7,518 bases of DNA. It comes from Mageeibacillus sp. UBA1257 (lineage in GTDB: Bacteria; Bacillota; Clostridia; UBA1212; UBA1257). The position numbers and the translations under genes are program-made. Location of the stretch: positions 4,766 to 12,283 of the forward strand of contig DBVT01000020.1 of assembly GCA_002308775.1 (NCBI GenBank). The letters run 5' to 3'. Under the pieces are notes generated by a model. The model ran no database searches. It had not been told where the DNA came from and worked only from the letters and a program-made list of their open reading frames with translations. Of the stretch, positions 1 to 7,230 are shown one piece after another (positions within the stretch are counted from its first letter, which is position 1; every line of letters starts with the position of its first letter).

Positions 1-581
1 CCGAATTCGAAAGGACGGCAGTTTACAGGCGTAGGGAAAGTGTTGTCCACAATCAGCGGGACCTTATGTCTGTGCGCGATCTTAGCGAAGCGTTCGATAT
101 CCAGTATGTCGAGAGAAGGGTTTGAAAGAGTCTCTCCGAAAACGCATTTTGTGTTCTCTTTGAACGCCGCCTCGATCTCTTCGTCAGAAGCATAAGGGGA
201 AATGAATGTGAAATCTATGCCCAGATCTCTTAAAGTCTTGTTAAAAAGGTTGAATGTTCCGCCGTAGATCGCGCTCGATGATATCACGTGATCCCCCGCT
301 TTGCAGATATTTATTATCGCGTACATATTCGCTGACTGACCCGATGAAGTGAGGATCGCTCCGACGCCTCCCTCGAGATCGGCAAGCTTTTTTTCAACCA
401 TATCCACTGTCGGATTCGCGAGCCTGGAGTAGAAGAAACCGTCCTCTTTCAGGTCAAAAAGCGCTCCCATGAATTCTGACGACTCATATTTGTATGTCGT
501 GCTCTGTACGATCGGAGGGTTTGTAGGTTCTCCGTTTTTCGCTTCGTATCCGGCATGCAGGCATCTTGTGTTTATATGCAT
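1..581 (-). CDS. metY: O-acetylhomoserine sulfhydrylase-type PLP enzyme (MetY family), 3' part outside window
   Basis: This is a partial gene: 193 codons from the N terminus are present and the rest lies left of position 1. Enzymes of this Cys/Met-metabolism fold type I family use PLP to make homocysteine from O-acetylhomoserine and sulfide in the cytoplasm. Visible family motifs are YSRLANPT at residues 51-58 (phosphate-contacting Tyr/Arg), SSGQSA at 79-84, YGG with the ring-stacking Tyr at 106, ETLSNP with Glu150 and Asn154, and VDNTF with the PLP-pyridine Asp at 179. The PLP-binding lysine would be beyond the edge. The opening, with NGEP near residue 17 and LFDL before the YSR motif, resembles MetY more than cystathionine gamma-synthase, but a methionine gamma-lyase cannot be excluded without the C-terminal half. 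The start is ambiguous: AAAGGAG at 592-598 lies 10 nt before the ATG at 581 and only 4 nt before an in-frame ATG at 587. I chose 581 for spacing. It is transcribed divergently from the phosphoesterase gene. Confidence 0.85.
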   Translation of the reverse strand, partial: MHINTRCLHAGYEAKNGEPTNPPIVQSTTYKYESSEFMGALFDLKEDGFFYSRLANPTVDMVEKKLADLEGGVGAILTSSGQSANMYAIINICKAGDHVISSSAIYGGTFNLFNKTLRDLGIDFTFISPYASDEEIEAAFKENTKCVFGETLSNPSLDILDIERFAKIAHRHKVPLIVDNTFPTPVNCRPFEF

Positions 582-656
582 ATACATACATCTCCTTTAA
601 AAAACGACAGGCGCTCTGTTAAAAAGGCGCCATGCTCGTCAAATTTTACATAGTAG

Positions 657-685
657 ATTTTAATATATTGAGGAAAATAATTCAA
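657..685 (-). promoter_or_regulatory. Sigma-A type promoter of the metY-like gene
   Basis: On the minus strand TTGAAT (685-680) is followed after exactly 17 nt by TAAAAT (662-657). The predicted start of transcription is near 650, giving a leader of about 65 nt before the ATG at 581/587. The leader holds only a weak 5-bp GC stem (610-614 with 627-631) and is too short for a SAM riboswitch. This is a sequence-match call only. Confidence 0.55.
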
Positions 686-748
686 GCCTGCCCGACGCGG
701 TATATGCTCCGCATCCTCTTCCGTTCTCCGTGACTATTCTACTTTTAC

Positions 749-763
749 TGGCAGTCGCTGTCA
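749..763. repeat. Small interrupted palindrome in the divergent promoter region
   Basis: TGGCAG-TCG-CTGTCA forms a near-perfect dyad (one G/T position out of six) about 35 bp upstream of the -35 box of the phosphoesterase promoter. Its place between two divergent promoters suits an operator, but it is short and could be chance. Confidence 0.25.
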
Positions 764-797
764 ATTTGAAACGAGGCGCAAAGCATATCTTCGCGTC

Positions 798-826
798 TTG
801 AAATTCGACCGGATCTAAGCTATAAT
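798..826 (+). promoter_or_regulatory. Strong sigma-A type promoter of the phosphoesterase/esterase operon
   Basis: TTGAAA (798-803), a 17-nt spacer and a perfect TATAAT (821-826) form a near-consensus promoter. By the usual spacing, transcription would begin near 833. That puts the ATG at 832 at the edge of or outside the transcript, while it leaves a 32-nt leader with a strong Shine-Dalgarno before the codon at 865. It should drive both plus-strand genes. Confidence 0.75.
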
Positions 827-831
827 CAAAG

Positions 832-2316
832 ATGTTCTGTTACAACTTTTCCGAGGTGATATATACGAAAAAATATTTGAGATTTCTCCTTCCGGTCATT
901 ATCTGCACACTGATCATCGCAGCCGTCGCAAACGCTTACGACGACAATATGTTCGGCGCTGTTTTTACATGTGAAAACAAAAACGGAATGATCAAGGACG
1001 CAAAGGTCACGGTTTCAGTAAAAGATACTGCCAATATCCGGGAAGGCTTTTTTACGCTCGAATGGTCTGACGGCGAAAAACCCATTGAAGGTTTTACCCC
1101 TATAAAAGTGCTCGATTATTCGTCCGATAGTACTGTGGAGATCGAACTCAACAATGCTCTTGCGATCCCCGACGGCGCAAAAGGCATACAGGTAACCTGG
1201 TCCTCAAAGGGAAACGATAAAACATACACCTGCTATTGCGAGATCCCTGCGGAGAATTATATTAAAGACGCAAAACTTATCACCAAATTCAGCGTCCTTT
1301 CCGACATTCACATCAGATCGGCTTCCGACAGCGACCTTCATACGAAGCATTTTGCAAACGCGCTCGAAGACATCTGCTCTCTCGCACCGGATACATCGAT
1401 GATATTCTCCGTAGGAGACAACGTTGACGCGGGCATAGAGAGTATGTGGAAAAAATTTGCCGAGATGAGAGACTCATTCCTCGAGGGTAAAAATATACAG
1501 TGGCACTGCGCTATAGGAAACCACGAGGTGTCTTTCGGAAATGCGAGTTTTTACAAATATATGAAGCTTTTCCTCGATTATTCTCATCTCAGCAACGTTT
1601 ATTATTCCGTTGACGCGTACGGTTCTGAATTTATAGTTCTCGGAACAGAAAAAGGCGCAGAATCGCTCTATGCGAACCTTTCGGACGATCAGCTCAGCTG
1701 GCTCAAAGACGAACTTTCAAAAGCCGAAAAAGGCAAACCGATATTCGTATTTTTACACCAGCCGCTCAAGGATACGACTTCCGGAACTCTTTCTTACGTC
1801 AACGCGGCCATCCAGGACTGGTACGGAGTAAATCCCAACGACGAGCTTCAAAGCATATTGAATTCATATCCGAACGTCATGCTCTTCTGCGGTCACGGAC
1901 ACTGGACTTACGACTCCCTCGTTCCCTGCCTTGCTGGTTACGGAGACGCGGCATCGTATTTTAACACAGCTTCGGTCGCTTATCTTTGGAACGACGAAGA
2001 TCGTGAAGTCGTCGGTTCGCAGGGACTCTTCGTCGAGATGTATGACAAATACACGCTGATCAAGGCGTACGATTTCGCCAATGACAAATGGATGGGAGCT
2101 GCCCAGTTCATGATTCTCAGCGATCAGCAGGCGGAAGATCTTGCCGAGGCCCGTAAAAAAGCCGCGGAAGAAGCAGCTAAGACGCCTGTTTCGGACGCTC
2201 ATACCGATGACAATGATGATAAAAAGGGCTGTGGCTCGGTGATATCATTCGCCGCGGCAGCGGCAGTCACGGCGTTCGCGCCGGCGATGATTAAAAGAAG
2301 AAGAAAGGATCAATGA
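832..2316 (+). CDS. Secreted calcineurin-like metallophosphoesterase with C-terminal anchor-like tail
   Basis: The protein belongs to the calcineurin-like metallophosphoesterases, which hydrolyse phosphomono- or diesters with two metal ions. All five metal-site blocks are present (residues counted from the ATG at 832): SDIH with Asp158 and His160, GDNVD 195-199, GNHE 229-232, HQP with His309, and GHGH 354-357. Residues 12-35 are a clear signal peptide: Lys-Lys, a hydrophobic core, and an Ala-Asn-Ala cleavage site before Tyr36. Residues about 36-150 look like a beta-rich Ig-like domain ahead of the catalytic domain. The C terminus has an acidic linker, Gly-Cys-Gly at 466-468, a hydrophobic stretch and a KRRRK tail, so the enzyme is probably held at the outer membrane face. 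The listed start is the only in-frame ATG near the signal peptide, but the real start is probably ACG at 865, which has a perfect Shine-Dalgarno and makes the signal peptide begin at residue 1. The stop overlaps the next gene by 4 nt. The natural substrate is unknown. Confidence 0.9.
   Translation: MFCYNFSEVIYTKKYLRFLLPVIICTLIIAAVANAYDDNMFGAVFTCENKNGMIKDAKVTVSVKDTANIREGFFTLEWSDGEKPIEGFTPIKVLDYSSDSTVEIELNNALAIPDGAKGIQVTWSSKGNDKTYTCYCEIPAENYIKDAKLITKFSVLSDIHIRSASDSDLHTKHFANALEDICSLAPDTSMIFSVGDNVDAGIESMWKKFAEMRDSFLEGKNIQWHCAIGNHEVSFGNASFYKYMKLFLDYSHLSNVYYSVDAYGSEFIVLGTEKGAESLYANLSDDQLSWLKDELSKAEKGKPIFVFLHQPLKDTTSGTLSYVNAAIQDWYGVNPNDELQSILNSYPNVMLFCGHGHWTYDSLVPCLAGYGDAASYFNTASVAYLWNDEDREVVGSQGLFVEMYDKYTLIKAYDFANDKWMGAAQFMILSDQQAEDLAEARKKAAEEAAKTPVSDAHTDDNDDKKGCGSVISFAAAAAVTAFAPAMIKRRRKDQ
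853..867 (+). promoter_or_regulatory. Ribosome binding site followed by a candidate ACG start codon
   Basis: GAGGTGAT (853-860) matches eight consecutive bases of the anti-Shine-Dalgarno complement. Four bases later comes ACG (865-867), then AAA AAA, the typical Lys-Lys opening of a signal peptide. Neither the ATG at 832, which has no Shine-Dalgarno, nor the TTG at 877, which is 16 nt away, fits this site. Either ACG is used as a start, or this copy carries an ATG to ACG change or a base error. Confidence 0.6.
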
Positions 2317-4373
2317 TCATGATTGAAACAAAATCGATTTTTTCCGATAACGCCCTCTTTCAGGCAAAGGCTTCTCTCACGGTAAAAGGCAGATGCGAGC
2401 CTCTTGCGGATGTTTCGGCATCGATAGTTAAAGGCAGCGAGATCTGTTCAAAAGATTCCTCCAAGGCCAACGCCGACGGACTTTTCGAAGTCGTTCTGTC
2501 AACGCCCGATGCGTCATTTTACGAGTATGAAATAACTGTTTCCGCCGAAAAAAACGGTAAAAAAGAGACAAAAGTCATCAAGAACGTGCTTTTCGGCGAA
2601 CTTTGGCTCTCTTCCGGCCAGTCGAATATGGAGATGCAGAATCACTATATGAACGCCCGTGACGATATGTACGAGGCTCTTTCGAAGAGAAAAATACGCA
2701 TCTATCTGCAGGACTGGATGGGACCTCTCGGAATGGGCCCTGAAGAATTCGCAAAAGCTATGACGACTTGCAAGTTCGGTGTTTCAGGCTGGATGAACGA
2801 GTTCGCGGCCGATCCCGAAATGCCATACGAACCCGTATACGACATCCACGGAGTGTGGCTCACCTGCACTCTCGATGAAATATTAAAAACTGAGCGCGCG
2901 TCCGCGATTGGAACTTCGATGATCCTCGATATTTATAACAGGCTGAATAAAACATCAGACAAGGACATCCCCGTAGGTTTCGTGAACGCGTCTGTCGGAG
3001 GAACAGACGGCGAGGGATGGCTTCCGAGGCAGTATGCGGAAGCGTCTCCGGAATATATGAGACTTTTACATGAGCACGGAAAAACGTACGATAAGGCTTG
3101 CTGGAACGACAATTCCTATGCGAGCTACAACCAGCCGTCCGGTCTTTACAATTTGAAGATCGCGCCGTTGGAAGGGGTAAGATTCGCGGGAATTATATGG
3201 TATCAGGGCGAAAACAACATACATTACGACCATCCGTACGAATATTACAGAGAAATAATGAGGGTGTATTTTACGGCATACAGGGATATCTTCGGGGCTG
3301 ACGAGCGGTTCACGATGATCGCGTCGCAGATAAATCCGTTCCTCTATGAAGAGGGAAAATGCGGAGTTTATCATATTTCGAGGGCTATTTCAGATGTCGC
3401 CGCGGAGCATCCGGACAACTTCTCCACTGTCACGAATTACGATCTCAAAACAGTCTGGCAGCAGGGCTGGAACCATCCGCTCCATCCCTCCCATAAATAC
3501 GACCTGGGTAAAAGATTCGCAAACGCCGCTCTCAGGATGAGATACGGCTTCCCCGGCATCAGATCTGCCGCGATCGCGACTTCGTACGAATTCAGAGACG
3601 GAGCCGCTTTTGTCACTTTCGACAGGAGAGGCGAAAAGCTCGATCTTCGTTCTTCATACGGCTTCAGAGTCGCTGACGGCCGCGGCGTGTATTACGACGC
3701 CAAAGCCGAGCTTGCCGGAGATGACACGGTAAAACTCACGAACGAACACGTGGCTCAGCCAACGAAATGCGTTTTTAACTGTTGCGACATAGACAACTAT
3801 AAATCGCTCTACAGAGGCGATCTCCCCGTAACTCCTTTTTCATCGGAAGATTACGACCCCGCCGTAGAGACGCGTACGTGGCTTTTTACGGGGCTTGAGT
3901 GTCAGAATGTAACTTCATTCACCTTTGGTGATCCGGACTTCTACAAACGGCCCACATGGCGTCCAGAGGGCATTTCAGAGCTCTGCAGAGACGATGCTTT
4001 CGCCTCAGGCGACGTTGCGCTGCGTCTTCGCGGTGAGAACGGCTCGTGCGGCGCCTTCATCAGTTCATATCCGTGCGCGAGACTTGACTTAAACCGTTTT
4101 ACTTCCCTGCGCTTTGAGATCAGTTATCCGAGACAGCTGAAGTGCTCGATCGAACTCGTCTGCGGCGGAAAAGACGGCTCGGAATATTCTCTCACGAGAG
4201 ACGCAAGAGTATACAAGAGAGTCGCCGTCAACAGAGATATTTTAAGTGTTGATTTCCGTTTGCCCGAAGACGCGGACGAATTCACCGCGAAAAGAATGTA
4301 TCTGCGCTTTGAAAACGTCGACGCGAATTATCCGATGTGCACCGTTTCGGTCGAAAAATTCGACCTTGTGTGA
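2313..4373 (+). CDS. Sialate O-acetylesterase-like SGNH hydrolase, cytoplasmic
   Basis: Proteins of this family (SASA/DUF303-type) remove acetyl groups from sialic acids or other acetylated sugars. The N-terminal beta domain (about residues 1-92) leads into the SGNH core. Block I is GQSNM with the nucleophile Ser104. Further family signatures are an ASVGGT block with GGT at 229-231 and WYQGENN at 296-302. The late block LHPSHK (390-395) supplies the likely catalytic His391. The Asp that usually precedes the His block (DIHP in relatives) appears as Pro here, so the Asp contribution is uncertain. Residues about 520-686 look like a beta-sandwich carbohydrate-binding-like domain. There is no signal peptide, so it should act on imported substrate. 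The first ATG overlaps the phosphoesterase stop (ATGA). A second in-frame ATG at 2319 is better spaced (9 nt) from AAAGGA at 2304-2309 and may be the real start. It is co-transcribed with the phosphoesterase. Confidence 0.88.
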   Translation: MIMIETKSIFSDNALFQAKASLTVKGRCEPLADVSASIVKGSEICSKDSSKANADGLFEVVLSTPDASFYEYEITVSAEKNGKKETKVIKNVLFGELWLSSGQSNMEMQNHYMNARDDMYEALSKRKIRIYLQDWMGPLGMGPEEFAKAMTTCKFGVSGWMNEFAADPEMPYEPVYDIHGVWLTCTLDEILKTERASAIGTSMILDIYNRLNKTSDKDIPVGFVNASVGGTDGEGWLPRQYAEASPEYMRLLHEHGKTYDKACWNDNSYASYNQPSGLYNLKIAPLEGVRFAGIIWYQGENNIHYDHPYEYYREIMRVYFTAYRDIFGADERFTMIASQINPFLYEEGKCGVYHISRAISDVAAEHPDNFSTVTNYDLKTVWQQGWNHPLHPSHKYDLGKRFANAALRMRYGFPGIRSAAIATSYEFRDGAAFVTFDRRGEKLDLRSSYGFRVADGRGVYYDAKAELAGDDTVKLTNEHVAQPTKCVFNCCDIDNYKSLYRGDLPVTPFSSEDYDPAVETRTWLFTGLECQNVTSFTFGDPDFYKRPTWRPEGISELCRDDAFASGDVALRLRGENGSCGAFISSYPCARLDLNRFTSLRFEISYPRQLKCSIELVCGGKDGSEYSLTRDARVYKRVAVNRDILSVDFRLPEDADEFTAKRMYLRFENVDANYPMCTVSVEKFDLV
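4349..4365. terminator. Terminator-like hairpin inside the 3' end of the esterase gene
   Basis: GGTCGAA-AAA-TTCGACC is a perfect 7-bp stem with a 3-nt loop, placed over the last codons of the esterase gene. On the plus strand it is followed only by a weak T-rich stretch, and on the minus strand by none. It is the only hairpin near the 31-nt gap between the two convergent genes, so it may help end transcription, but an intrinsic terminator is not well supported. Confidence 0.3.
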
Positions 4374-4404
4374 TTGCGGAGATAATTGTGACAGTTTCTT
4401 CCGG

Positions 4405-5913
4405 TCAGAAATTTCCTTCGTAAATAATTAAATCTTTCAGTTTGCATATGCCGTTCATGAGAGCAATATACAGCTTCCCTGACGGCATTTTTTTCATCGT
4501 ATATGACTGAATATGGAGATCGTCAAAATACAGTTCGAACATGCCGTATCTGACAAGCAGTCTGAACGTGTGCTCCTTCCCCGTATCGAGGCCTGTCGGA
4601 GACGCGCATCCCGGATAAATAAAATCCTCCGGAGTATATTTTACGTCGTTTATATCGGTAAAATCGATATTGCCTATCGTAGTCTGCCTGTTTTTCGAAA
4701 GTGTGCAGTCAGCAAATATCTCGGTCCCCGTTTTAATATTTCCGTCACGGCACTTTTCGCCGAGATCTCCGTCTTCTTCGAGTAAAAATCCGAACCTTGT
4801 GGGCCTCCAGCAGCCTGCTCTCACGGGTCCTCTTTCCGGATACGGATCGATATTCATTTTACCTTCGATGACAGCTCCTTTTTGAGGGTCGAACGAGCCG
4901 AGCGCTTCTATTTCATAATGGTCATCGAGCATATAACCGTCGAAACCTGTTGTTTTTACTGTCATTTCGTTGATTTTTGATACTATTTTGCCCTTTAGAG
5001 CGTCGTTTTTTGTGTAATAATGAAGTCTCAGATGTCCGCCCCGATCGACCTTCGCAAGCTTTAAAGGAAGCAGCCATGTGTCGCCGAAACAGCCGTCATG
5101 TGAATATACGACGGTATTGCTGACAAGCTTCTCGTCATTCGTATAATTTCTCGCAAACGCCGCAAGAGCCTGCACGAACAGGTCGCCCTGCCTGCCGTTA
5201 AAACCGCATAGTCTAAGCGCCTCTTTATCTGGTCTGAACGGTCCGTTTTCATTTTCCGCCGTAAAAGTGTAGCAGCTGTAAGCGTAATTTCCCTCGAACG
5301 GAGGGCATATGCCGCCTATCAGATACCATTTATCGCCTATCTTCTCGCATCCTCCGACTTCCATCTCGCGAACGCTCTCGCATCCGTCCCAGTCGATCTT
5401 TGGGGGAGGACATTCTCTCCAGTTTATTCCGTCGTCAGACCTTTGTATACCTATCATCCCGCCGATCTCTTTTTTGGGAGTCGCAACGACATAGCCTATA
5501 TATCCGCCTTCTTCCGAAGGTATAACTGCCATATGGTCCCATCTTTCTTCCTTTTCGTACCATTTCGGATCAGGAGTGTTTTTACCCGTTCTCCTCCAGT
5601 GGATCAGGTCATCTGAAACGTAATATATAAGAAGGTCATTGCCGCAGCCGGGCCTTTGCGTCGAGCTTCCGTGATTTAGCGCAAAACTGCCGTCTTTCAG
5701 CATATGTATATTCATTTTGTAGACCGGGGCGCCCTCTCCGTCCAGCACGCAGCCCATATCAGTCCAGTGAGCACCGTCATCTGAAACGGCGAGCCTCATC
5801 GCGAGTGACTCTTCCCCCGGCTTTGCCCAGAACATTGTGAAAGCGTAATATTTTCCCTTCCAGTATACGACCGTCGGGTCCCAGATCTTTCCTTCGTTTG
5901 GCTTGTATAACAT
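4405..5913 (-). CDS. Five-bladed beta-propeller glycoside hydrolase-like protein (GH43/GH32 superfamily type)
   Basis: The 502-residue protein has the layout of the GH43/GH32/GH68 fold group: an N-terminal beta-propeller (about 1-330) and a C-terminal beta-sandwich (about 335-502). Features in the propeller are WDPTVVY at residues 11-17, where Asp12 would be the catalytic base, WDH at 125-127, and the acidic REMEVGG at 182-188, where Glu183 or Glu185 could be the general acid. Three blade repeats of the SDDG..W type occur at 44-50, 100-106 and 159-165. The exact family and sugar cannot be named; a beta-fructosidase-like or arabinosidase/xylosidase-like activity are both possible. No signal peptide is visible, so it is predicted cytoplasmic. 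Its ATG lies one base after the stop of the ThrE small subunit, and the AGAGG that serves it sits in the last codons of that gene, so it is the last gene of the thrE operon. No clear terminator follows. Confidence 0.8.
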   Translation of the reverse strand: MLYKPNEGKIWDPTVVYWKGKYYAFTMFWAKPGEESLAMRLAVSDDGAHWTDMGCVLDGEGAPVYKMNIHMLKDGSFALNHGSSTQRPGCGNDLLIYYVSDDLIHWRRTGKNTPDPKWYEKEERWDHMAVIPSEEGGYIGYVVATPKKEIGGMIGIQRSDDGINWRECPPPKIDWDGCESVREMEVGGCEKIGDKWYLIGGICPPFEGNYAYSCYTFTAENENGPFRPDKEALRLCGFNGRQGDLFVQALAAFARNYTNDEKLVSNTVVYSHDGCFGDTWLLPLKLAKVDRGGHLRLHYYTKNDALKGKIVSKINEMTVKTTGFDGYMLDDHYEIEALGSFDPQKGAVIEGKMNIDPYPERGPVRAGCWRPTRFGFLLEEDGDLGEKCRDGNIKTGTEIFADCTLSKNRQTTIGNIDFTDINDVKYTPEDFIYPGCASPTGLDTGKEHTFRLLVRYGMFELYFDDLHIQSYTMKKMPSGKLYIALMNGICKLKDLIIYEGNF

Positions 5914-5914
5914 T

Positions 5915-6388
5915 TTACCTCTTTGCCTCCCGACGCGATATTATTTTTTTCTTTATAAGGAAGAAGCACGAAACGCAAAGCGATGCGACCATGATGCCTG
6001 CAGCTATACCGAGACAGACGTTCAGCGTATCGAGCGCATATCCTCCCGCTTCTTTGTAATTTTTTGCTATCATCGAAGCTACGCACCTGTAGAGCGATCC
6101 TCCCGGCACAAGCGTTATCACAGCCGGTGTTAAAAATGTGACCACAGGCGCCTTTCTAAGCCTCGATATCAATTCCGAATACATCGTCACGGCGAACGAA
6201 CTGATCGCATTTGCCGCGAAAAGTCCTATATTTTTGGTAAAAAAATACAAAAAACACGCTATTATGCCGCCAAGAGTTGCGAAAATGAGATGTTTCGGTT
6301 TTACGCTGAATATCACGGCGAATGCGAGAGTTCCGACAGCTCCCGAGGCGATCATTATCGCGAGTTCCTTCCATTCTTCAGGGCCCAT
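5915..6388 (-). CDS. Threonine/serine exporter family protein, small membrane subunit (YjjB/ThrE_2 type)
   Basis: This 157-residue integral membrane protein matches the short half of split ThrE exporters, in which a ThrE-type (YjjP) and a YjjB-type protein together export threonine, serine or related metabolites. Hydrophobic segments are at about 8-29, 32-51, 54-70, 82-97 and 121-145, and the C terminus is a basic cytoplasmic tail (KKKIISRREAKR). The motif PAVITLVPGGSLY (88-100) is the typical conserved Pro-Gly loop of this family. Its ATG shares one base with the TAA of the preceding gene (TAATG), so the two subunits are translationally coupled, as expected for a complex. Family membership is well supported; the exported molecule is not known here. 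Confidence 0.88.
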   Translation of the reverse strand: MGPEEWKELAIMIASGAVGTLAFAVIFSVKPKHLIFATLGGIIACFLYFFTKNIGLFAANAISSFAVTMYSELISRLRKAPVVTFLTPAVITLVPGGSLYRCVASMIAKNYKEAGGYALDTLNVCLGIAAGIMVASLCVSCFFLIKKKIISRREAKR

Positions 6389-7170
6389 TACGAAACACCT
6401 CCCATCACAAATATCGCGACTGCGTATCCCGCCGCGATCATCAGGGCGACCAGCAGTGACTGTATAAGTCTCATCGCGCCCGATATCGTATCGCCGCTCA
6501 TAAGGTCTCTCACTGAGTTGCCGAGAGCAAGACCGGGTATCAGAAGCATGACTGTGCCGATCATTATAAGGTCCATATTGTGACCCAGTCCCAATTTTAC
6601 CAAAGCGATTACGGACAGTCCTCCGATCGCCGAATTAATCACCGTGGCTATCAGCGGATTCACGAATTTCGGTATGTGCCTGTCTGCAAAGGTGATCAAA
6701 AGTCCCGCGATCGATGCGCACAGGGCATCCATTATATCCCCTTTAAAAAGCAACGTAAAACTTCCTGCTCCCAGCATCGCGGCAATATAGTAAAGTATGA
6801 CAGGATAAGTTTTTTCTTTTTCAATCGAATCTATTTTTTCGCGCAGCTCGCTTATTTCGAGCGTTTTATTGCACAGTTTCCTCGAGATATCGTTCATTTT
6901 TTCTACTCTGGCAAGGTTATTTTTCGTCTTATCGATCTTCCTGATCTGGTGGGAATAGTCCCCGTCAGGCATTCTCAAAGACGCGACAATCAATGTCGTT
7001 ATCGAAAATACTTCGACTTCCTGTGCGTCATAAGCTTTGCATATTCTCTCTATCGTGTCCTCGACCCTGTGGATCTCTCCCCCGTTTTTCAATATCTGCT
7101 CTCCGACATCGATCGCGGCGCGCAGTATTTCCTCGGCTGAATATTTTATTTCTGTCATCTGCCCTTCCAT
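6388..7170 (-). CDS. Threonine/serine exporter family protein, N-domain plus membrane subunit (YjjP/ThrE type, DUF1212)
   Basis: The protein is the larger partner of a split ThrE exporter. The first 120 residues form the soluble domain with the signature GGEIHRVEDT (30-39), followed by a charged, helical stretch (about 75-120). Membrane segments follow at about 122-142, 147-163, 170-192, 198-216 and 233-256. The conserved LLIPGLALGNSVRDLMSGD lies at 209-227. I chose the ATG at 7170 because AAAGAGG (7185-7179) stands 8 nt before it. The ORF extends in frame to an ATG at 7200, but the nearest AAAGGA there (7220-7215) is 14 nt away, and those ten extra residues are polar and add nothing to the domain. 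It is the first gene of a three-gene operon. The membrane topology is by eye. Confidence 0.88.
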   Translation of the reverse strand: MEGQMTEIKYSAEEILRAAIDVGEQILKNGGEIHRVEDTIERICKAYDAQEVEVFSITTLIVASLRMPDGDYSHQIRKIDKTKNNLARVEKMNDISRKLCNKTLEISELREKIDSIEKEKTYPVILYYIAAMLGAGSFTLLFKGDIMDALCASIAGLLITFADRHIPKFVNPLIATVINSAIGGLSVIALVKLGLGHNMDLIMIGTVMLLIPGLALGNSVRDLMSGDTISGAMRLIQSLLVALMIAAGYAVAIFVMGGVS

Positions 7171-7203
7171 TATTCTGACCTCTTTGCCCGTATTGTTCAT
7201 GTT

Positions 7204-7229
7204 TGTTCAGCTCATCCTTTCTTTGAACA
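7204..7229. repeat. Inverted repeat TGTTCA-N14-TGAACA in the thrE operon leader
   Basis: Perfect 6-bp arms (7204-7209 and 7224-7229) flank a 14-nt interval that contains the AAAGGA motif at 7215-7220. The element lies just downstream of the -10 box at 7231-7236. It could be an operator, or in a longer transcript a hairpin that places the AAAGGA in its loop. Confidence 0.35.
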
Positions 7230-7230
7230 T

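Noticed and set aside
600..660. Possible SAM riboswitch or attenuator before the metY-like gene
   Set aside because: The leader is only about 65 nt; the sole stem (610-614 with 627-631) has 5 bp and a 12-nt loop, and the T-run does not follow it directly.
1864..2202. Open frame of 112 codons on the minus strand inside the phosphoesterase gene
   Set aside because: It lies entirely within a well-supported gene with all catalytic motifs, has no recognisable domain, and is best explained as a shadow frame.
5796..6086. Open frame of 96 codons on the minus strand spanning the junction of the small ThrE subunit and the propeller gene
   Set aside because: It is in another frame of two well-supported, tightly joined genes and has no independent Shine-Dalgarno or domain.
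6580..7140. Open frame of 186 codons on the plus strand opposite the larger ThrE subunit
   Set aside because: The minus-strand frame carries clear ThrE motifs and membrane segments; the plus-strand product is low in structure and resembles no family.
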